This document shows, piece by piece, positions 8,544 to 17,545 of a stretch of 64,000 nucleotides of DNA (its first letter is position 1; the number at the start of each line of letters is the position of its first letter). The position numbers were made by a program, and so were the translations under genes. Source of the stretch: Janthinobacterium sp. 344. Its GTDB lineage: Bacteria > Pseudomonadota > Gammaproteobacteria > Burkholderiales > Burkholderiaceae_D. The notes below the pieces were generated by a model that worked only from the letters and a program-made list of their open reading frames with translations, was not told where the DNA came from and searched no databases. The DNA is taken from assembly GCF_900112025.1 (NCBI RefSeq), contig NZ_FOKL01000003.1, positions 496,001-560,000 of the forward strand, given 5' to 3'.

Positions 8544-9575
8544 TTGCACAAACCCGACACGCGCACGGTTTCAAACCGCATCGCGCAGCAGTTCGCGCGC
8601 GCCAGGCAGGCCGATGGCCACGACCCCGCCGACTTTTTCCGCCAGACGGGCATCACCGCGGCGCAGCTGGACCAGCCGGGTGGCCGCATCAACGCCGAGC
8701 GGCACCGCCGCATGACGGCCTACGCCCAGCATCTGGCGCCGCACCGCGGCATCCTCGAGCTCGACGTGACGCACTGGTTCGCGCATTTTTCCGGCATCGC
8801 CCACGTCTGCTTCAACCGCCCCACCCTGCGCAGCGCGCTGCACGAGCTGCTGCATTTGCGGGGATTGATCGGCGAGTTCGATTTCATGCTGATGAGTGAA
8901 AGCGGCACGCGCATCGAGATCGAATACCTGTCCGAATTCTGCCCGGTGGGCGGCGCCATGCAGGCGCTGGCCAATTTCCGCATGCTGTCGCTGGTGACGC
9001 GCGCCTACGATACGGGCGCGACAACGGCCTTTCGCGCCAGTTTTCGCGGCAAGGCGCCCCGCTTTGCGCCGGCCATTTCCGAGTGCTTCGGCGCCGGCGC
9101 CGCATTTGGCCAGGCGCGCAATACCCTGGTGTTCGACGCGCCGGGCCTGGACCAGCCCTTCGGCCAGTTCAACGCCATGCTGGCGCCGCACGCGCTGCGC
9201 CACGCGCAGGGGCAATTGCAGAAACTGCGGGGCGCGCAGCTGTTTTCGGCGCGCGTGGAACAAGCCATCATCGATTTGCTGGGCCGGCACGCGGACACGG
9301 ACGGCGCCTCGCTGCTGCCGGCCCTGTGCGACGGCCTGGCGATGAACCGCTGGACCTTGCAGCGCCAGCTGCAGCAGGAGCAGACCTCGTTCCGCGCGCT
9401 GGAACTGCGTGCCAAGAGCCGCGAATCGCGCCGCCTGCTGCGCGAAACGAGCATGAGCGTGGCCGAAATCGGCGAGCGCCTCGGCTTTTCCTCGCAAAGC
9501 GCATTTACCCGCTTCTTCAAGACCCAGTTCGAACTGCCGCCGGCGCGCTACCGGCACGACATGCAGAGCAATTAG
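8544..9575 (+). CDS. AraC-family transcriptional regulator
   Basis: A 343-aa regulator with an N-terminal arabinose-binding-type domain and a C-terminal AraC HTH (MSVAEIGERLGFSSQSAFTRFF, ending PARYR). The frame stays open upstream to 8460, but the TTG at 8544 has the strong site AGGAGA seven bases before it, so I take that as the start. It is divergent from the GH3 lipoprotein across a 219-bp AT-rich gap, which argues for control of the glucosidase. The ligand is unknown. Confidence 0.87.
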   Translation: MHKPDTRTVSNRIAQQFARARQADGHDPADFFRQTGITAAQLDQPGGRINAERHRRMTAYAQHLAPHRGILELDVTHWFAHFSGIAHVCFNRPTLRSALHELLHLRGLIGEFDFMLMSESGTRIEIEYLSEFCPVGGAMQALANFRMLSLVTRAYDTGATTAFRASFRGKAPRFAPAISECFGAGAAFGQARNTLVFDAPGLDQPFGQFNAMLAPHALRHAQGQLQKLRGAQLFSARVEQAIIDLLGRHADTDGASLLPALCDGLAMNRWTLQRQLQQEQTSFRALELRAKSRESRRLLRETSMSVAEIGERLGFSSQSAFTRFFKTQFELPPARYRHDMQSN

Positions 9576-9585
9576 ACGCGCCGCG

Positions 9586-10686
9586 TCAAAAGAAGTGGCG
9601 CATCCCGGCCATCGCGCCATGTTGCGTGCGGCCCGCGCCCACGCTGCCGCCCGCGTCCAGCGCCACGGCCGCCGCTCCGCTGTTGTCCATGCGGCCGATG
9701 GCGCCGTAGACGGCCGTGCGTTTGGATAAATGATACGTCAGGCGCACGGTGGCGAGGGTGGAATCGTTCGCACTGGCCTTGACGGCCAGCTTGGCGAGCT
9801 GCCCATCGAGCACCAGCGCGGGGGCCAGCGGATACGCGGCGCCGAAGTACAGCAGCTGCGAGTCGACCGGCCCCGTGGCGGCGCGGATCGTGCGATCGAT
9901 GACGCCGCCGCCGATTTTCAGCTGGCCCGCCATGGCGTAGGCGCTGGCGATCACGCGGCGGTCGAAATGGCGGCTCGACGTGAGGCCGTTGGCCGCGCCC
10001 GCGTTGCCATGCAGGATGTCGTACGAGGCCGTGGCGCCGTAGCGGCCCGTGTCGTAGCCGAGCAAGGCGGTGATCTGGCGGCAAGCCTTGGCATTGCCCG
10101 CCACTTCGCCCGCGCAGCCCGTGGCGGCCGGTCCGCCTGCCGCCGAACCGTCGCGTCCCAGGCTGTAGGTGGCGCCCAAGGTGACATCGGAAAACGTGCC
10201 CAGGTAGCCGATGGCGTTGTCGCTGCGCGCATTCGGCAGGTACAGGTCAAGGCTGCTGATGGAAAACAGGGCCGGCCCCATGATGTCGGACTTTTGCGTG
10301 GCCCAGAACGACATGTTCATTTGCCGCCCCAGCATCACGCTGCCATAGCGCCCTTTCAGGCCCACCCAGGCCTGGCGGCCGAACAGTCTCCCGCCCTGCC
10401 CCGCGATGCCCGTGTCGACGCCGAAGCCCGATTCCAGCGCAAAGATCGCCTGCAAGCCGCCGCCCAGGTCTTCCACGCCCTTGAAGCCGAAGCGCGACGG
10501 CAATGAACCCGTCAATGTCGGCATTTTCACCTGGCTGTCGCCGGCCGCATTGACATTGCTCGTGTAGGCCACGGAACTGTCGAGCACTCCATACAGCGTG
10601 ACGCCGCTTTGCGCGCAGGCGCTGATGCACGTGCCGCAGGCGCACGCGCCCAGCAGCGCCACGGTGATGGCGTTGAGTTTTTTCAT
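9586..10686 (-). CDS. Gram-negative porin
   Basis: A 366-aa outer-membrane porin of the betaproteobacterial type. It has a signal peptide (MKKLNAITVALLGACACG...), the mature start QSGVTLYGVLDSSVAY, the loop segment RFGFKGVEDLGGGLQAIF and the C-terminal Phe (GMRHFF) needed for barrel assembly. ATG 10686 has cggaga upstream. It lies 28 nt after the maleylpyruvate isomerase gene on the same strand, so it is probably the last gene of the 3-hydroxybenzoate operon and a channel for the aromatic acid. Two Cys in the signal region make it look lipobox-like, but no clear lipobox is present. Confidence 0.92.
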   Translation of the reverse strand: MKKLNAITVALLGACACGTCISACAQSGVTLYGVLDSSVAYTSNVNAAGDSQVKMPTLTGSLPSRFGFKGVEDLGGGLQAIFALESGFGVDTGIAGQGGRLFGRQAWVGLKGRYGSVMLGRQMNMSFWATQKSDIMGPALFSISSLDLYLPNARSDNAIGYLGTFSDVTLGATYSLGRDGSAAGGPAATGCAGEVAGNAKACRQITALLGYDTGRYGATASYDILHGNAGAANGLTSSRHFDRRVIASAYAMAGQLKIGGGVIDRTIRAATGPVDSQLLYFGAAYPLAPALVLDGQLAKLAVKASANDSTLATVRLTYHLSKRTAVYGAIGRMDNSGAAAVALDAGGSVGAGRTQHGAMAGMRHFF

Positions 10687-10714
10687 GCGTGTCTCCGTTT
10701 TTGGTTTTGTCTTT

Positions 10715-11359
10715 TTATTCGGCGTCTGCTTGACGCTCAGGATGCGCATCCTGGAATGCCGGCAGCGCTTCGCACTGCGCCACGATGCGGCGTATCACCG
10801 GATATGGCGCCAGGTCGCACTGGAAGCGCAGCGCGTTATACACCTGCGGCACCAGGCAGCAGTCGGCCAGGGTCGGCGTGTCGCCATGGCAGAACAAGCC
10901 CGTGTGCGGGCCATGCGCCAGTTCCGCTTCCAGCGCGGCCAGGCCCAGGTGCGTCCAGTGCCGGTACCAGGCGTTCTTCTGTTCCTGCGACAGGGCCAGG
11001 GGGCCCGTCAGGTAATTGAGGACGCGCAGGTTGTTCAAGGGGTGGATGTCGCAGGCGCAGATCATGGCCAGCTGGCGCACCCTGGCGCGCCCCAGGGCGT
11101 CGGCGGGCAGCAGTTTGTGCCCCGCCTGCGTCTCGTCCAGGTACTCGATGATGGCCAGGGACTGCGTCAGCACGGCGCCGCCATCCTCCAGCACGGGCAG
11201 CAGCTGCTGCGGATTCAGGCTGGAAAACGCGGGCGTGAACTGCTCGCCGCCGTTGCGGCTCAGGTGCACATAGGCCGTGTCGGGGTGCAGCTGCTTCAGG
11301 TTCAGCGCGATGCGCACGCGGTAGGACGCGGAGCTGCGGTAATAGCCATGCAATTTCAT
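10715..11359 (-). CDS. maiA: Maleylacetoacetate/maleylpyruvate isomerase
   Basis: A 214-aa glutathione-S-transferase-fold isomerase of the zeta class. The start has the active-site motif YYRSSASYRVRIALN (SSxxYRVR), followed by the glutathione-binding QSLAIIEYL. In the gentisate route it converts maleylpyruvate to fumarylpyruvate using glutathione. Its ATG overlaps the stop of the upstream MFS gene (ATGA), so the two are translationally coupled. The operon context (gentisate dioxygenase, fumarylpyruvate hydrolase) favours the maleylpyruvate substrate (nagL role) over tyrosine catabolism. Confidence 0.92.
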   Translation of the reverse strand: MKLHGYYRSSASYRVRIALNLKQLHPDTAYVHLSRNGGEQFTPAFSSLNPQQLLPVLEDGGAVLTQSLAIIEYLDETQAGHKLLPADALGRARVRQLAMICACDIHPLNNLRVLNYLTGPLALSQEQKNAWYRHWTHLGLAALEAELAHGPHTGLFCHGDTPTLADCCLVPQVYNALRFQCDLAPYPVIRRIVAQCEALPAFQDAHPERQADAE

Positions 11360-12711
11360 ACGGTGCTTTCTTTCAGGGTGGCGGGAACGGCGCCGGCCGC
11401 AGTCCGGGCGCGCATCAGGCGTCCCATGGCCAGCAAGGCCAGGGATGCCAGCACGGCGGGAATGGCCAGCAGGAAGAAGATGGTTTCGTTATCGAGTTTC
11501 AGGGTCAGCATCAGGCCGCCGGCCATGGAACCGAGCACGGAGCCGCTGCGGCCCACGGCGGCCGCCCAGCTGACGCCCGTGGCGCGGCTCGACGTGGGGT
11601 AAAACGCGGCGGCCAGCGCATTGGCGCCCACCTGCGAGCCGCTGACGCCAAAGCCCACGCCAAACACAGCCAGCACCAGCAGGGCCAGGCTGCTGCCCGA
11701 CAGGGCGACGACGACGATGCAGCCGGCGGCGGCCAGATAGGCGATGCTCAGCACCTTGTGGGGGCTATGGCGGTCCATCCAGCGGCCCAGCAGGATGGCG
11801 CCCACCGTGCCGCCCACCTGGAACATCATCGTCACCAGCGAGGCGTTCGACAGCGACAGGCCATTGCCGCTCAGCAGTGTCGGCATCCAGCTCGACAGCA
11901 GATAGATAATGAGCAGGCTCATGAAAAACGTGGACCACAGCAGCAGGGTGCCTCCGATCACGCCGGGGCGGAACAGTTCGGCCATGGGGGAGCCGGCCAG
12001 CTTTTTGTCGCTGACCACCAGATGCGGCAGGCTGGCCAGGGTCGGCGCGATGCGGCGCATGATCTGTTGGCTGCCGTCGCGGCCCTTGAGCACGAGCCAG
12101 CGCAGCGATTCGGGCAGCGCCAGCAGCAGCACGGGCACCAGCAGCAGCGGCAAGGCGCCTCCCAGCATCAGCACGCCGCGCCAGCCGATCAGGTGCAGCA
12201 GCTGCGCCGACGCCAGGCCGCCCAGCGCGGAACCGATGGTAAAGCCGCAGAACATCAGGGTCACGAGGCCGGAACGGCGCTGCTGCGGGCAGTATTCGGA
12301 GGTCATGGTGACGGACGTGGGCATGGCGCCGCCCAGGCCCAGGCCCGTCAAGAAGCGCAGCACCAGCAGCATCGTCAAATCCGTCGACCAGGCCGACAGC
12401 AGGCTGGCCGCGCCGAAGAACGCCACGGAGAAAATCAGCACGGGGCGGCGGCCATAGCGGTCCGCCAGGGGGCCGAACAGGAACGATCCGGCCATCAGGC
12501 CGAACAGGCCGGCGCCGAACAGGGGCGCCAGCGCGGCCGGCGTCAAGCTCCATTCGGCGCGGATGGCGGGCGCGATGAAGCCGATCGAGGCCGTGTCGAA
12601 GCCATCGATGGCGACGATCAGGAAGCACAGCCAGAGGATCAGCTTCTGGTAGCGGGAAAACGGCTGCGTGTCGAGGAAGTGCTGCACGTCGGTGCCGGCG
12701 CGGGTAGTCAT
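11356..12711 (-). CDS. MFS aromatic acid:H+ symporter (AAHS family)
   Basis: A 451-aa transporter with about 12 membrane segments. The AAHS signature DGFDTASIGFIAPAI in helix 1, the MFS loop motif GPLADRYGRRPV between helices 2 and 3, and PESLRWL after helix 6 are visible. Relatives (PcaK, BenK, GenK, MhpT) import benzoate-type acids. Within this operon the cargo is probably 3-hydroxybenzoate or gentisate. The ATG follows GGAGA; the gene end overlaps the isomerase start by four bases. Confidence 0.92.
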   Translation of the reverse strand: MTTRAGTDVQHFLDTQPFSRYQKLILWLCFLIVAIDGFDTASIGFIAPAIRAEWSLTPAALAPLFGAGLFGLMAGSFLFGPLADRYGRRPVLIFSVAFFGAASLLSAWSTDLTMLLVLRFLTGLGLGGAMPTSVTMTSEYCPQQRRSGLVTLMFCGFTIGSALGGLASAQLLHLIGWRGVLMLGGALPLLLVPVLLLALPESLRWLVLKGRDGSQQIMRRIAPTLASLPHLVVSDKKLAGSPMAELFRPGVIGGTLLLWSTFFMSLLIIYLLSSWMPTLLSGNGLSLSNASLVTMMFQVGGTVGAILLGRWMDRHSPHKVLSIAYLAAAGCIVVVALSGSSLALLVLAVFGVGFGVSGSQVGANALAAAFYPTSSRATGVSWAAAVGRSGSVLGSMAGGLMLTLKLDNETIFFLLAIPAVLASLALLAMGRLMRARTAAGAVPATLKESTV

Positions 12712-12777
12712 GGTCTTGTCTCCGTTGTTATGGTTCGCGTGGACTGCGCGGTCTGCGCCGCGCTGGTCCCGTGTTGT

Positions 12778-13485
12778 TTACTTGACGGCGACGGTGATTG
12801 GCGTCAGGCCGGCGATGCGCGCATCCATGGTCTGGCCGCTGGTGACGGCGCCCACGCCTTCGGGCGTGCCCGTCATGATGATGTCGCCCGGCTGCAGCTC
12901 GAACAGGGTCGACAGGTTGGCGATGACTTCATTGACGGACCAGATCAAATGCGTCAGGTCGCTCGTCTGCACGATTTTTCCATCGACTTCCAGCACGATG
13001 GCGCCCGTGGTGATTTCACCGCTGTCGGCGATCGGCGTGAGCGCGCCGATGGGCGCGGAATAGTCGAAGGCCTTGCCGATTTCCCACGGACGTCCCTGTT
13101 CGCGCATGCGCATCTGCAGGTCGCGCCGCGTCATGTCCAGTCCCACGCCGTAGCCGAAGATGTGCGATGCCGCGTCTTCCAGCGCGATGTTGCTGCCGCC
13201 CTTGCCGATGGCCACCACCAGCTCGATCTCGTGGTGGTAGTTCGAGGTCTGCGCCGGATACGGCACCGTCGCCGTCACGCCGGGGAAGACGGGGACGACG
13301 GATTTGTCGTCATTCGGCTTGCAAAAGAAGAATGGCGGTTCGCGGTCCGGGTCAAAACCCATTTCGCGCGCATGGGCGGCATAGTTGCGGCCCACGCAGT
13401 AGATGCGGCGCACGGGGAACTGCCTGTCGGTGCCGACGATGGGCAGGCCGGCGATGGCTTGGGGGGCGAAGATGAAGTTGGTCAT
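12778..13485 (-). CDS. nagK: Fumarylpyruvate hydrolase (FAH family)
   Basis: A 235-aa member of the fumarylacetoacetate hydrolase fold. Metal ligands are seen in HHEIELVVAIG (ExE) and the downstream Asp of GLDMTRRD; GTPEGVG is the conserved C-terminal loop. The early RIYCVGRNYAAHA is typical of the short fumarylpyruvate hydrolases. It cleaves fumarylpyruvate to fumarate and pyruvate, the last step of gentisate degradation. It lies between gentisate dioxygenase and the importer on one strand. A 12-bp-arm hairpin lies just upstream. Confidence 0.92.
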   Translation of the reverse strand: MTNFIFAPQAIAGLPIVGTDRQFPVRRIYCVGRNYAAHAREMGFDPDREPPFFFCKPNDDKSVVPVFPGVTATVPYPAQTSNYHHEIELVVAIGKGGSNIALEDAASHIFGYGVGLDMTRRDLQMRMREQGRPWEIGKAFDYSAPIGALTPIADSGEITTGAIVLEVDGKIVQTSDLTHLIWSVNEVIANLSTLFELQPGDIIMTGTPEGVGAVTSGQTMDARIAGLTPITVAVK

Positions 13486-13520
13486 GGTTTTCAGTGGTCC
13501 ATTGAGGGAAATTGAAATCT

Positions 13521-13547
13521 GGGGTCAGACCCGTCGGGTCTGACCCC
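13521..13547. repeat. Hairpin repeat inside the gentisate operon
   Basis: Perfect 12-bp arms (ggggtcagaccc / gggtctgacccc) around a 3-nt loop lie between gentisate dioxygenase and the hydrolase. There is no T-run. It resembles REP-type intergenic palindromes and could stabilise the upstream transcript end or damp read-through within the operon. Confidence 0.6.
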
Positions 13548-13552
13548 GGCAG

Positions 13553-14602
13553 TTAATCTAAAAACTGCTCGCGCAGCACGGCCATCGCTTGCTGCACGGG
13601 GCGGTCGGAAAAACTGAACAGCACGACGTCGTCGTGCGGGCAGTCGAAGGAGACAAGGGCCCACGACGGCACGACAAACGTGTCGCGCGGGGCGAAGTCG
13701 AATACCTGGCCGCCGATCGTCACCGTGCCGCGGCCCTCGACGACGCTGTAGACGGTGCCGTCGGTGCTGCGCGCGCGCTTGCCCTTGAAACCTTTGGGCA
13801 GCAGCTGCATGAAGGTGGCCATGGTGGGCATGGGCGAGCCGCCCGTCAGCGGATTGACGTATTGGAGCTTGTAGCCGTGCCAGTCGTCGAGGGCGTCCGT
13901 GCGCGACAGCAGGTCCAGCGCCTCGCGCGAGCGGGCATACGGGTAGTTGAAGATGGGCGAGGTGGCGCCCTGGTGCAGTTGCTTCACGGGCGCCATGTTG
14001 TAGCCGTAGCGGGCGAAGCTCTGGCCTTCCGGCCGGCTGACCGTCTGGCTGTCCTGCGTGTCGTTTTCCGCGAAGCCGGAGTCGAAGTAGCGCAGCATGG
14101 GAATGTCGAGACCATCGAGCCAGACCACCGGCTCGCTCACGCCATCGACGCCCACATTGCCATGGTCATGCCAGGTCCACGACGGCGTGATGATGAAGTC
14201 GCCCGGGTGCATGGTGGTGCGCTCGCCCGCCACGGTGGTGTAGGCGCCCTGCCCGCTCACGACGAAGCGCAGCGCGGACTGGCTGTGGCGGTGCGATGGC
14301 GCCACTTCGCCGGGCAGGATCAGCTGCAGGCCCGCGTACAGCGATTGCGTGATCGACGCGCGGCCCGGCAAGGCCGGGTTTTCCAGCACGAGGACGCGGC
14401 GCACGGCTTCGTGGGCCGTGATCACTTCGCCGGCGCGCGCCAGCTGCGGCGCGATATCGGCATAGCGCCACAGGGCGGCCGCATACGGCGCCGTCGGGTG
14501 CGGCGGCACCAGCGTGTGCAGCGACTGCCACAGCGGCGACAGATGCATGGCGTTCAGGGCCTGGTACAGGGCTTCGCGTTCGGGCGTCTGATGGGTAGTC
14601 AT
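13553..14602 (-). CDS. gtdA: Gentisate 1,2-dioxygenase
   Basis: A 349-aa bicupin ring-cleavage enzyme. The first cupin has the iron site [10 protein letters not shown] (HxH) followed by [19 protein letters not shown], the diagnostic gentisate dioxygenase block. The second cupin is in the C-terminal third. It opens gentisate between the carboxyl and hydroxyl carbons to give maleylpyruvate. Its start overlaps the stop of the monooxygenase gene by four bases (ATGA), so production of gentisate and its cleavage are coupled. Confidence 0.95.
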   Translation of the reverse strand: MTTHQTPEREALYQALNAMHLSPLWQSLHTLVPPHPTAPYAAALWRYADIAPQLARAGEVITAHEAVRRVLVLENPALPGRASITQSLYAGLQLILPGEVAPSHRHSQSALRFVVSGQGAYTTVAGERTTMHPGDFIITPSWTWHDHGNVGVDGVSEPVVWLDGLDIPMLRYFDSGFAENDTQDSQTVSRPEGQSFARYGYNMAPVKQLHQGATSPIFNYPYARSREALDLLSRTDALDDWHGYKLQYVNPLTGGSPMPTMATFMQLLPKGFKGKRARSTDGTVYSVVEGRGTVTIGGQVFDFAPRDTFVVPSWALVSFDCPHDDVVLFSFSDRPVQQAMAVLREQFLD

Positions 14603-15813
14603 GCTGCCTCCTTCTCGTTGGCGGCCAGGCAGGTTTGCGCCGTCCAGCCATACAGCCAGGCCAGCGCCTCATAGAATTGCGCGGGCGTGCGGCCGCGCCA
14701 TAAATCGTTGCGCACCAGGCGTTCGACGCCTTTGGCGTGGTACAGCCGGCCCATTTCGCGCGCCGACAGCACCACGCGCGCCGTGCGGGCGATGCGCGAG
14801 CGCTGGTACAGCTGGAAGGCGGCGGCCATGTCGAAGTCGCAGGCCTTGACGGCTTCGCCCAGGGTCACGGCGTCTTCCAGCGCCATGCAGGCGCCCTGCG
14901 CCAGGTATTGCAGCATCGGGTGGGCCGAGTCGCCCAGCAGGGTCATGCGCTTGGTGCTCCAGTTGGCGACGGGGTCGCGGTCGGCCGTGCTCCAGCGGCG
15001 CCAAGTCGTCGGCTTGTGCAGCAGCTGGCGCGGCTGCGCGTGCACGCCGTCGAAGTAGGACAGCACTTCCTCCTTGCTGCCGTCCGTGACGCTCCATTCC
15101 TCTTTCTCGCGGCTGTGGAAAGTCACCACCAGGTTGTATTGCTCGCCGTTGCGCAGCGGGTAGTGCACCAGGTGGCAGTTCGGCCCGGCCCAGACGACGG
15201 GCGCGTTCCAGCGCAGGTCGGCCGGCATGTCGGCGGCCGGCACCACGGCGCGGTACACCACGTGGCCGGAGACGCGCACCGTGTCGCCGACGATGCGCTC
15301 GCGGATGACGGACTTGACGCCGTCGCAGCCGATCAGCACATCGGCGCGGAAGCTGCGCCCCGCCGCGTCCGTGACGGTGACGCCGTCCGCATCTTCTTCC
15401 ACGCCGGTCACGTGCGACGACGTGACAAACGTGATCAGGGGCGAGTTGCGCACGGCATCGAGGATGGCGCCGTGGATGTCGGCGCGGTGGATCACGGCGT
15501 AGGGGTTGGCGAAGCGCTCGCGGAAGGCGGCGTCGACGACGAAGGTGCCCACTTCGGCGGCATCGACGGCGTCCATCATCACCAGGCGCTCCGTGAACAC
15601 GGCCTTGGCGCGCGTGCGTTCGCCCACGCCCAGGGCATCGAGCGCGGCGAAGGCGTTGGGCGCCAGCTGGATGCCGGCGCCGATCTCGCCCAGGGTCGAC
15701 GCCTGTTCCAGCACGGTGACAGCCATGCCGAGACGCGACAGGGACAGGGCGGCGGCCATGCCGCCGATACCGCCGCCGACGATCAGCACGGACGGCTTGT
15801 GGGTGGTTTCCAT
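14599..15813 (-). CDS. mhbM: 3-hydroxybenzoate 6-monooxygenase (FAD)
   Basis: A 404-aa group A flavoprotein hydroxylase. The N-terminal dinucleotide site [17 protein letters not shown], the mid-chain DG motif ([13 protein letters not shown]) and [23 protein letters not shown] are all present. The downstream gentisate genes identify the para-hydroxylation of 3-hydroxybenzoate to gentisate as the likely reaction; a salicylate 5-hydroxylase would be multicomponent. ATG 15813 has GGAGGAAAG just upstream; an in-frame extension to 15852 lacks a site. It is the promoter-proximal gene of the operon. Confidence 0.92.
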   Translation of the reverse strand: METTHKPSVLIVGGGIGGMAAALSLSRLGMAVTVLEQASTLGEIGAGIQLAPNAFAALDALGVGERTRAKAVFTERLVMMDAVDAAEVGTFVVDAAFRERFANPYAVIHRADIHGAILDAVRNSPLITFVTSSHVTGVEEDADGVTVTDAAGRSFRADVLIGCDGVKSVIRERIVGDTVRVSGHVVYRAVVPAADMPADLRWNAPVVWAGPNCHLVHYPLRNGEQYNLVVTFHSREKEEWSVTDGSKEEVLSYFDGVHAQPRQLLHKPTTWRRWSTADRDPVANWSTKRMTLLGDSAHPMLQYLAQGACMALEDAVTLGEAVKACDFDMAAAFQLYQRSRIARTARVVLSAREMGRLYHAKGVERLVRNDLWRGRTPAQFYEALAWLYGWTAQTCLAANEKEAA

Positions 15814-15964
15814 TTCTTTCCTCCAATTGATCTGTGTGCTTGTGCAAGGCACCTTGGCGGTGCTCTTGGTATGGCGAACAGTGTGCCGGACGGCTCAATA
15901 TTTGGTAAAGTGATGGAATACAATAACTGTCATCAGTTTTTTAAATAATGGTGGAATGCTCCCT
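15814..15964. promoter_or_regulatory. Divergent control region for 3-hydroxybenzoate operon / LysR
   Basis: This AT-rich 150-bp gap holds TGATG-N15-CATCA (15911-15935), a dyad of the size bound by LysR regulators. It also holds an overlapping AACTG-TCAT-CAGTT inverted repeat (15925-15938) next to the LysR gene. Placement suits LysR autoregulation and activation of the operon on the other side. Binding is inferred. Confidence 0.5.
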
Positions 15965-16885
15965 ATGTCGCGCTTCGATATCGAACTGCTGTTCATCTTT
16001 GACGAGATCTATAAAAGCCGCAATGTCACGCGTGCGGCGGAAAACCTGGGCTTGCCGCAATCGACGGTGAGCATCGGCCTGGGCAAGCTGCGCACGCATT
16101 TCGGCGACCGCCTGTTCGCGCGCACCTCGAAAGGCATGGAGCCCACGCCGCGCGCGCAAAACGCCGTGCAGGACGTGCGCGCCGCGATCGCCGCCTGGCA
16201 GCATGCGCTGGCCGACCAGCCCGTGTTCGACCCGGCCGCCAGCACGCGCGAATTTGCCATCTGCATGACGGACATCAGCGAGATCGTGCTGCTGCCCACC
16301 CTGCTCAACCACCTGCAGCAGACCGGTCCCCGCATCACCCTGGACGTGTCGAAGATCGCCACCGACACGCCGGCGCGGCTGGAAGGCGGTGAAGTGGACC
16401 TGGCCGTGGGCTTCATGCCGCACCTAGAATCGGGGTTTTATCAGCAGAAACTGTTCGACCAGCACTTTGTCTGCCTGGTGGCCAGCAGCCACCCGCGCAT
16501 CCGCGACAGCATCACGGTGGAGGCGTTCCTGGCGGAGGGACATATCGAAGTGAAGAGCTCGGGCACCGGGCATTCCATCGTCGAGAAGGTATTGGCGGCG
16601 GCCGGCGTGCAGCGGCGCATCGTATTGAAACTGCCCAGCTTCCTGGGCGTGTCGCGCATCGTCGCCGAAACCGAGTACATCGTCACGGTACCGTACCGCT
16701 ACGCGCTGCAAATGCAGGGCCACGAAGCGTTCCAGATCCTGCCCCTGCCGGTGCAGCTGCCCAGCTTTTCAGTCAAGCAGCACTGGCACGAGCGCTACCA
16801 CCAGGATGCGTCGAACCGCTGGCTGCGCCAGACGATGGCGCAGCTGTTCGGGGCGGGGGACGCGACAGTGTTGCCAATTGGGTAA
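15965..16885 (+). CDS. LysR-family regulator, probable 3-hydroxybenzoate activator
   Basis: A 306-aa protein with an N-terminal winged HTH (SRNVTRAAENLGLPQSTVSIGLGKLR) and a LysR substrate-binding domain. It faces the 3-hydroxybenzoate operon, the normal place of such regulators (MhbR, NagR). The short form of the HTH start (MSRFDIELLFIF) resembles the NodD/NagR branch. ATG 15965 is preferred over 15956, because GGTGG at 15950-15954 would lie too close to the earlier codon. Confidence 0.9.
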   Translation: MSRFDIELLFIFDEIYKSRNVTRAAENLGLPQSTVSIGLGKLRTHFGDRLFARTSKGMEPTPRAQNAVQDVRAAIAAWQHALADQPVFDPAASTREFAICMTDISEIVLLPTLLNHLQQTGPRITLDVSKIATDTPARLEGGEVDLAVGFMPHLESGFYQQKLFDQHFVCLVASSHPRIRDSITVEAFLAEGHIEVKSSGTGHSIVEKVLAAAGVQRRIVLKLPSFLGVSRIVAETEYIVTVPYRYALQMQGHEAFQILPLPVQLPSFSVKQHWHERYHQDASNRWLRQTMAQLFGAGDATVLPIG

Positions 16886-16929
16886 TTTTTCCGCATACTG
16901 CCAGGCTTCGCCTCTCATTGCCTTCCCCT

Positions 16930-17385
16930 ATGCTCATCAGCCTGCGCCCCGTCACCGTCGATAATTTCGACCTCATCAGCGACTTGCCCCTGCTGCCGCA
17001 GCAACGCGAGTATCTGGCCAGCAACGACTATTCCATCGCGCAAGCGAGTTTCCATCCCGCCATCCTGCATACGCGCGCCGTGTATGGCGATGAGGAGGTG
17101 ATCGGCTTCCTGATGTTCGTCTCGCCCGACGCCGACGACCCGCCCGGCCACTACCAGATCTGGCGCTTCATGATCGACCACCGGCGCCAGGGGCAAGGCC
17201 ATGGCCGCGCCGCCCTCGCCCTGGCGCTGGCGGACATCCGCGCCCGGCCCGATGCGCGCAGCATCGAAATCTGCTACAAGCCCGGCAATGCAAACGCGCA
17301 GCAGTTCTATGCCAGCATGGGTTTCGTGGAAAAAGGCCTGGATGCCGATGGCTGCGACATGCTGGCCGTCATCGACCTCGCTTAA
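16930..17385 (+). CDS. GNAT N-acetyltransferase
   Basis: A 151-aa single-domain acetyltransferase. The acetyl-CoA pyrophosphate loop is read in RRQGQGHGRAAL (Q/R-x-x-G-x-G/A) near residue 93; the ending NANAQQFYASMGF is the usual C-terminal helix of the fold, as in spermidine or antibiotic acetyltransferases. No substrate can be assigned. I use ATG 16930; the frame reaches a TTG at 16918 without a ribosome site. Its stop overlaps the end of a broken hxlR gene on the other strand. Confidence 0.87.
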   Translation: MLISLRPVTVDNFDLISDLPLLPQQREYLASNDYSIAQASFHPAILHTRAVYGDEEVIGFLMFVSPDADDPPGHYQIWRFMIDHRRQGQGHGRAALALALADIRARPDARSIEICYKPGNANAQQFYASMGFVEKGLDADGCDMLAVIDLA

Positions 17386-17545
17386 TCGTCGGCAGGCAAC
17401 AGGTGCGCGGCCCTGGCATCGAACGCCTGGCGCGCCGCATTGATGGCGTCGCGGTGGCCATACGCCCAGGCGCCCAGCGCGCTGATGGGAATCAATAGCG
17501 AACGCCCCAGGTCCGTCAGCGCATAGCTGGGCGCCAAGCGCGTGA
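17382..17545 (-). pseudogene. HxlR-family regulator, C-terminal remnant
   Basis: The minus strand reads YALTDLGRSLLIPISALGAW, then AYGHRDAINAARQAFD and a stop, the classic C-terminal third of an HxlR winged-helix regulator. The N-terminal recognition helix is missing: upstream of about 17545 the sequence becomes the tail of an azoreductase on the other strand. No start or ribosome site is evident. It is the left half of a deletion scar. Confidence 0.75.

Noticed and set aside
11758-13515. Plus-strand open frame of 585 codons
   Set aside because: Antisense to the AAHS transporter and the hydrolase; Gln/His/Arg/Gly-rich shadow with no homology I can see.
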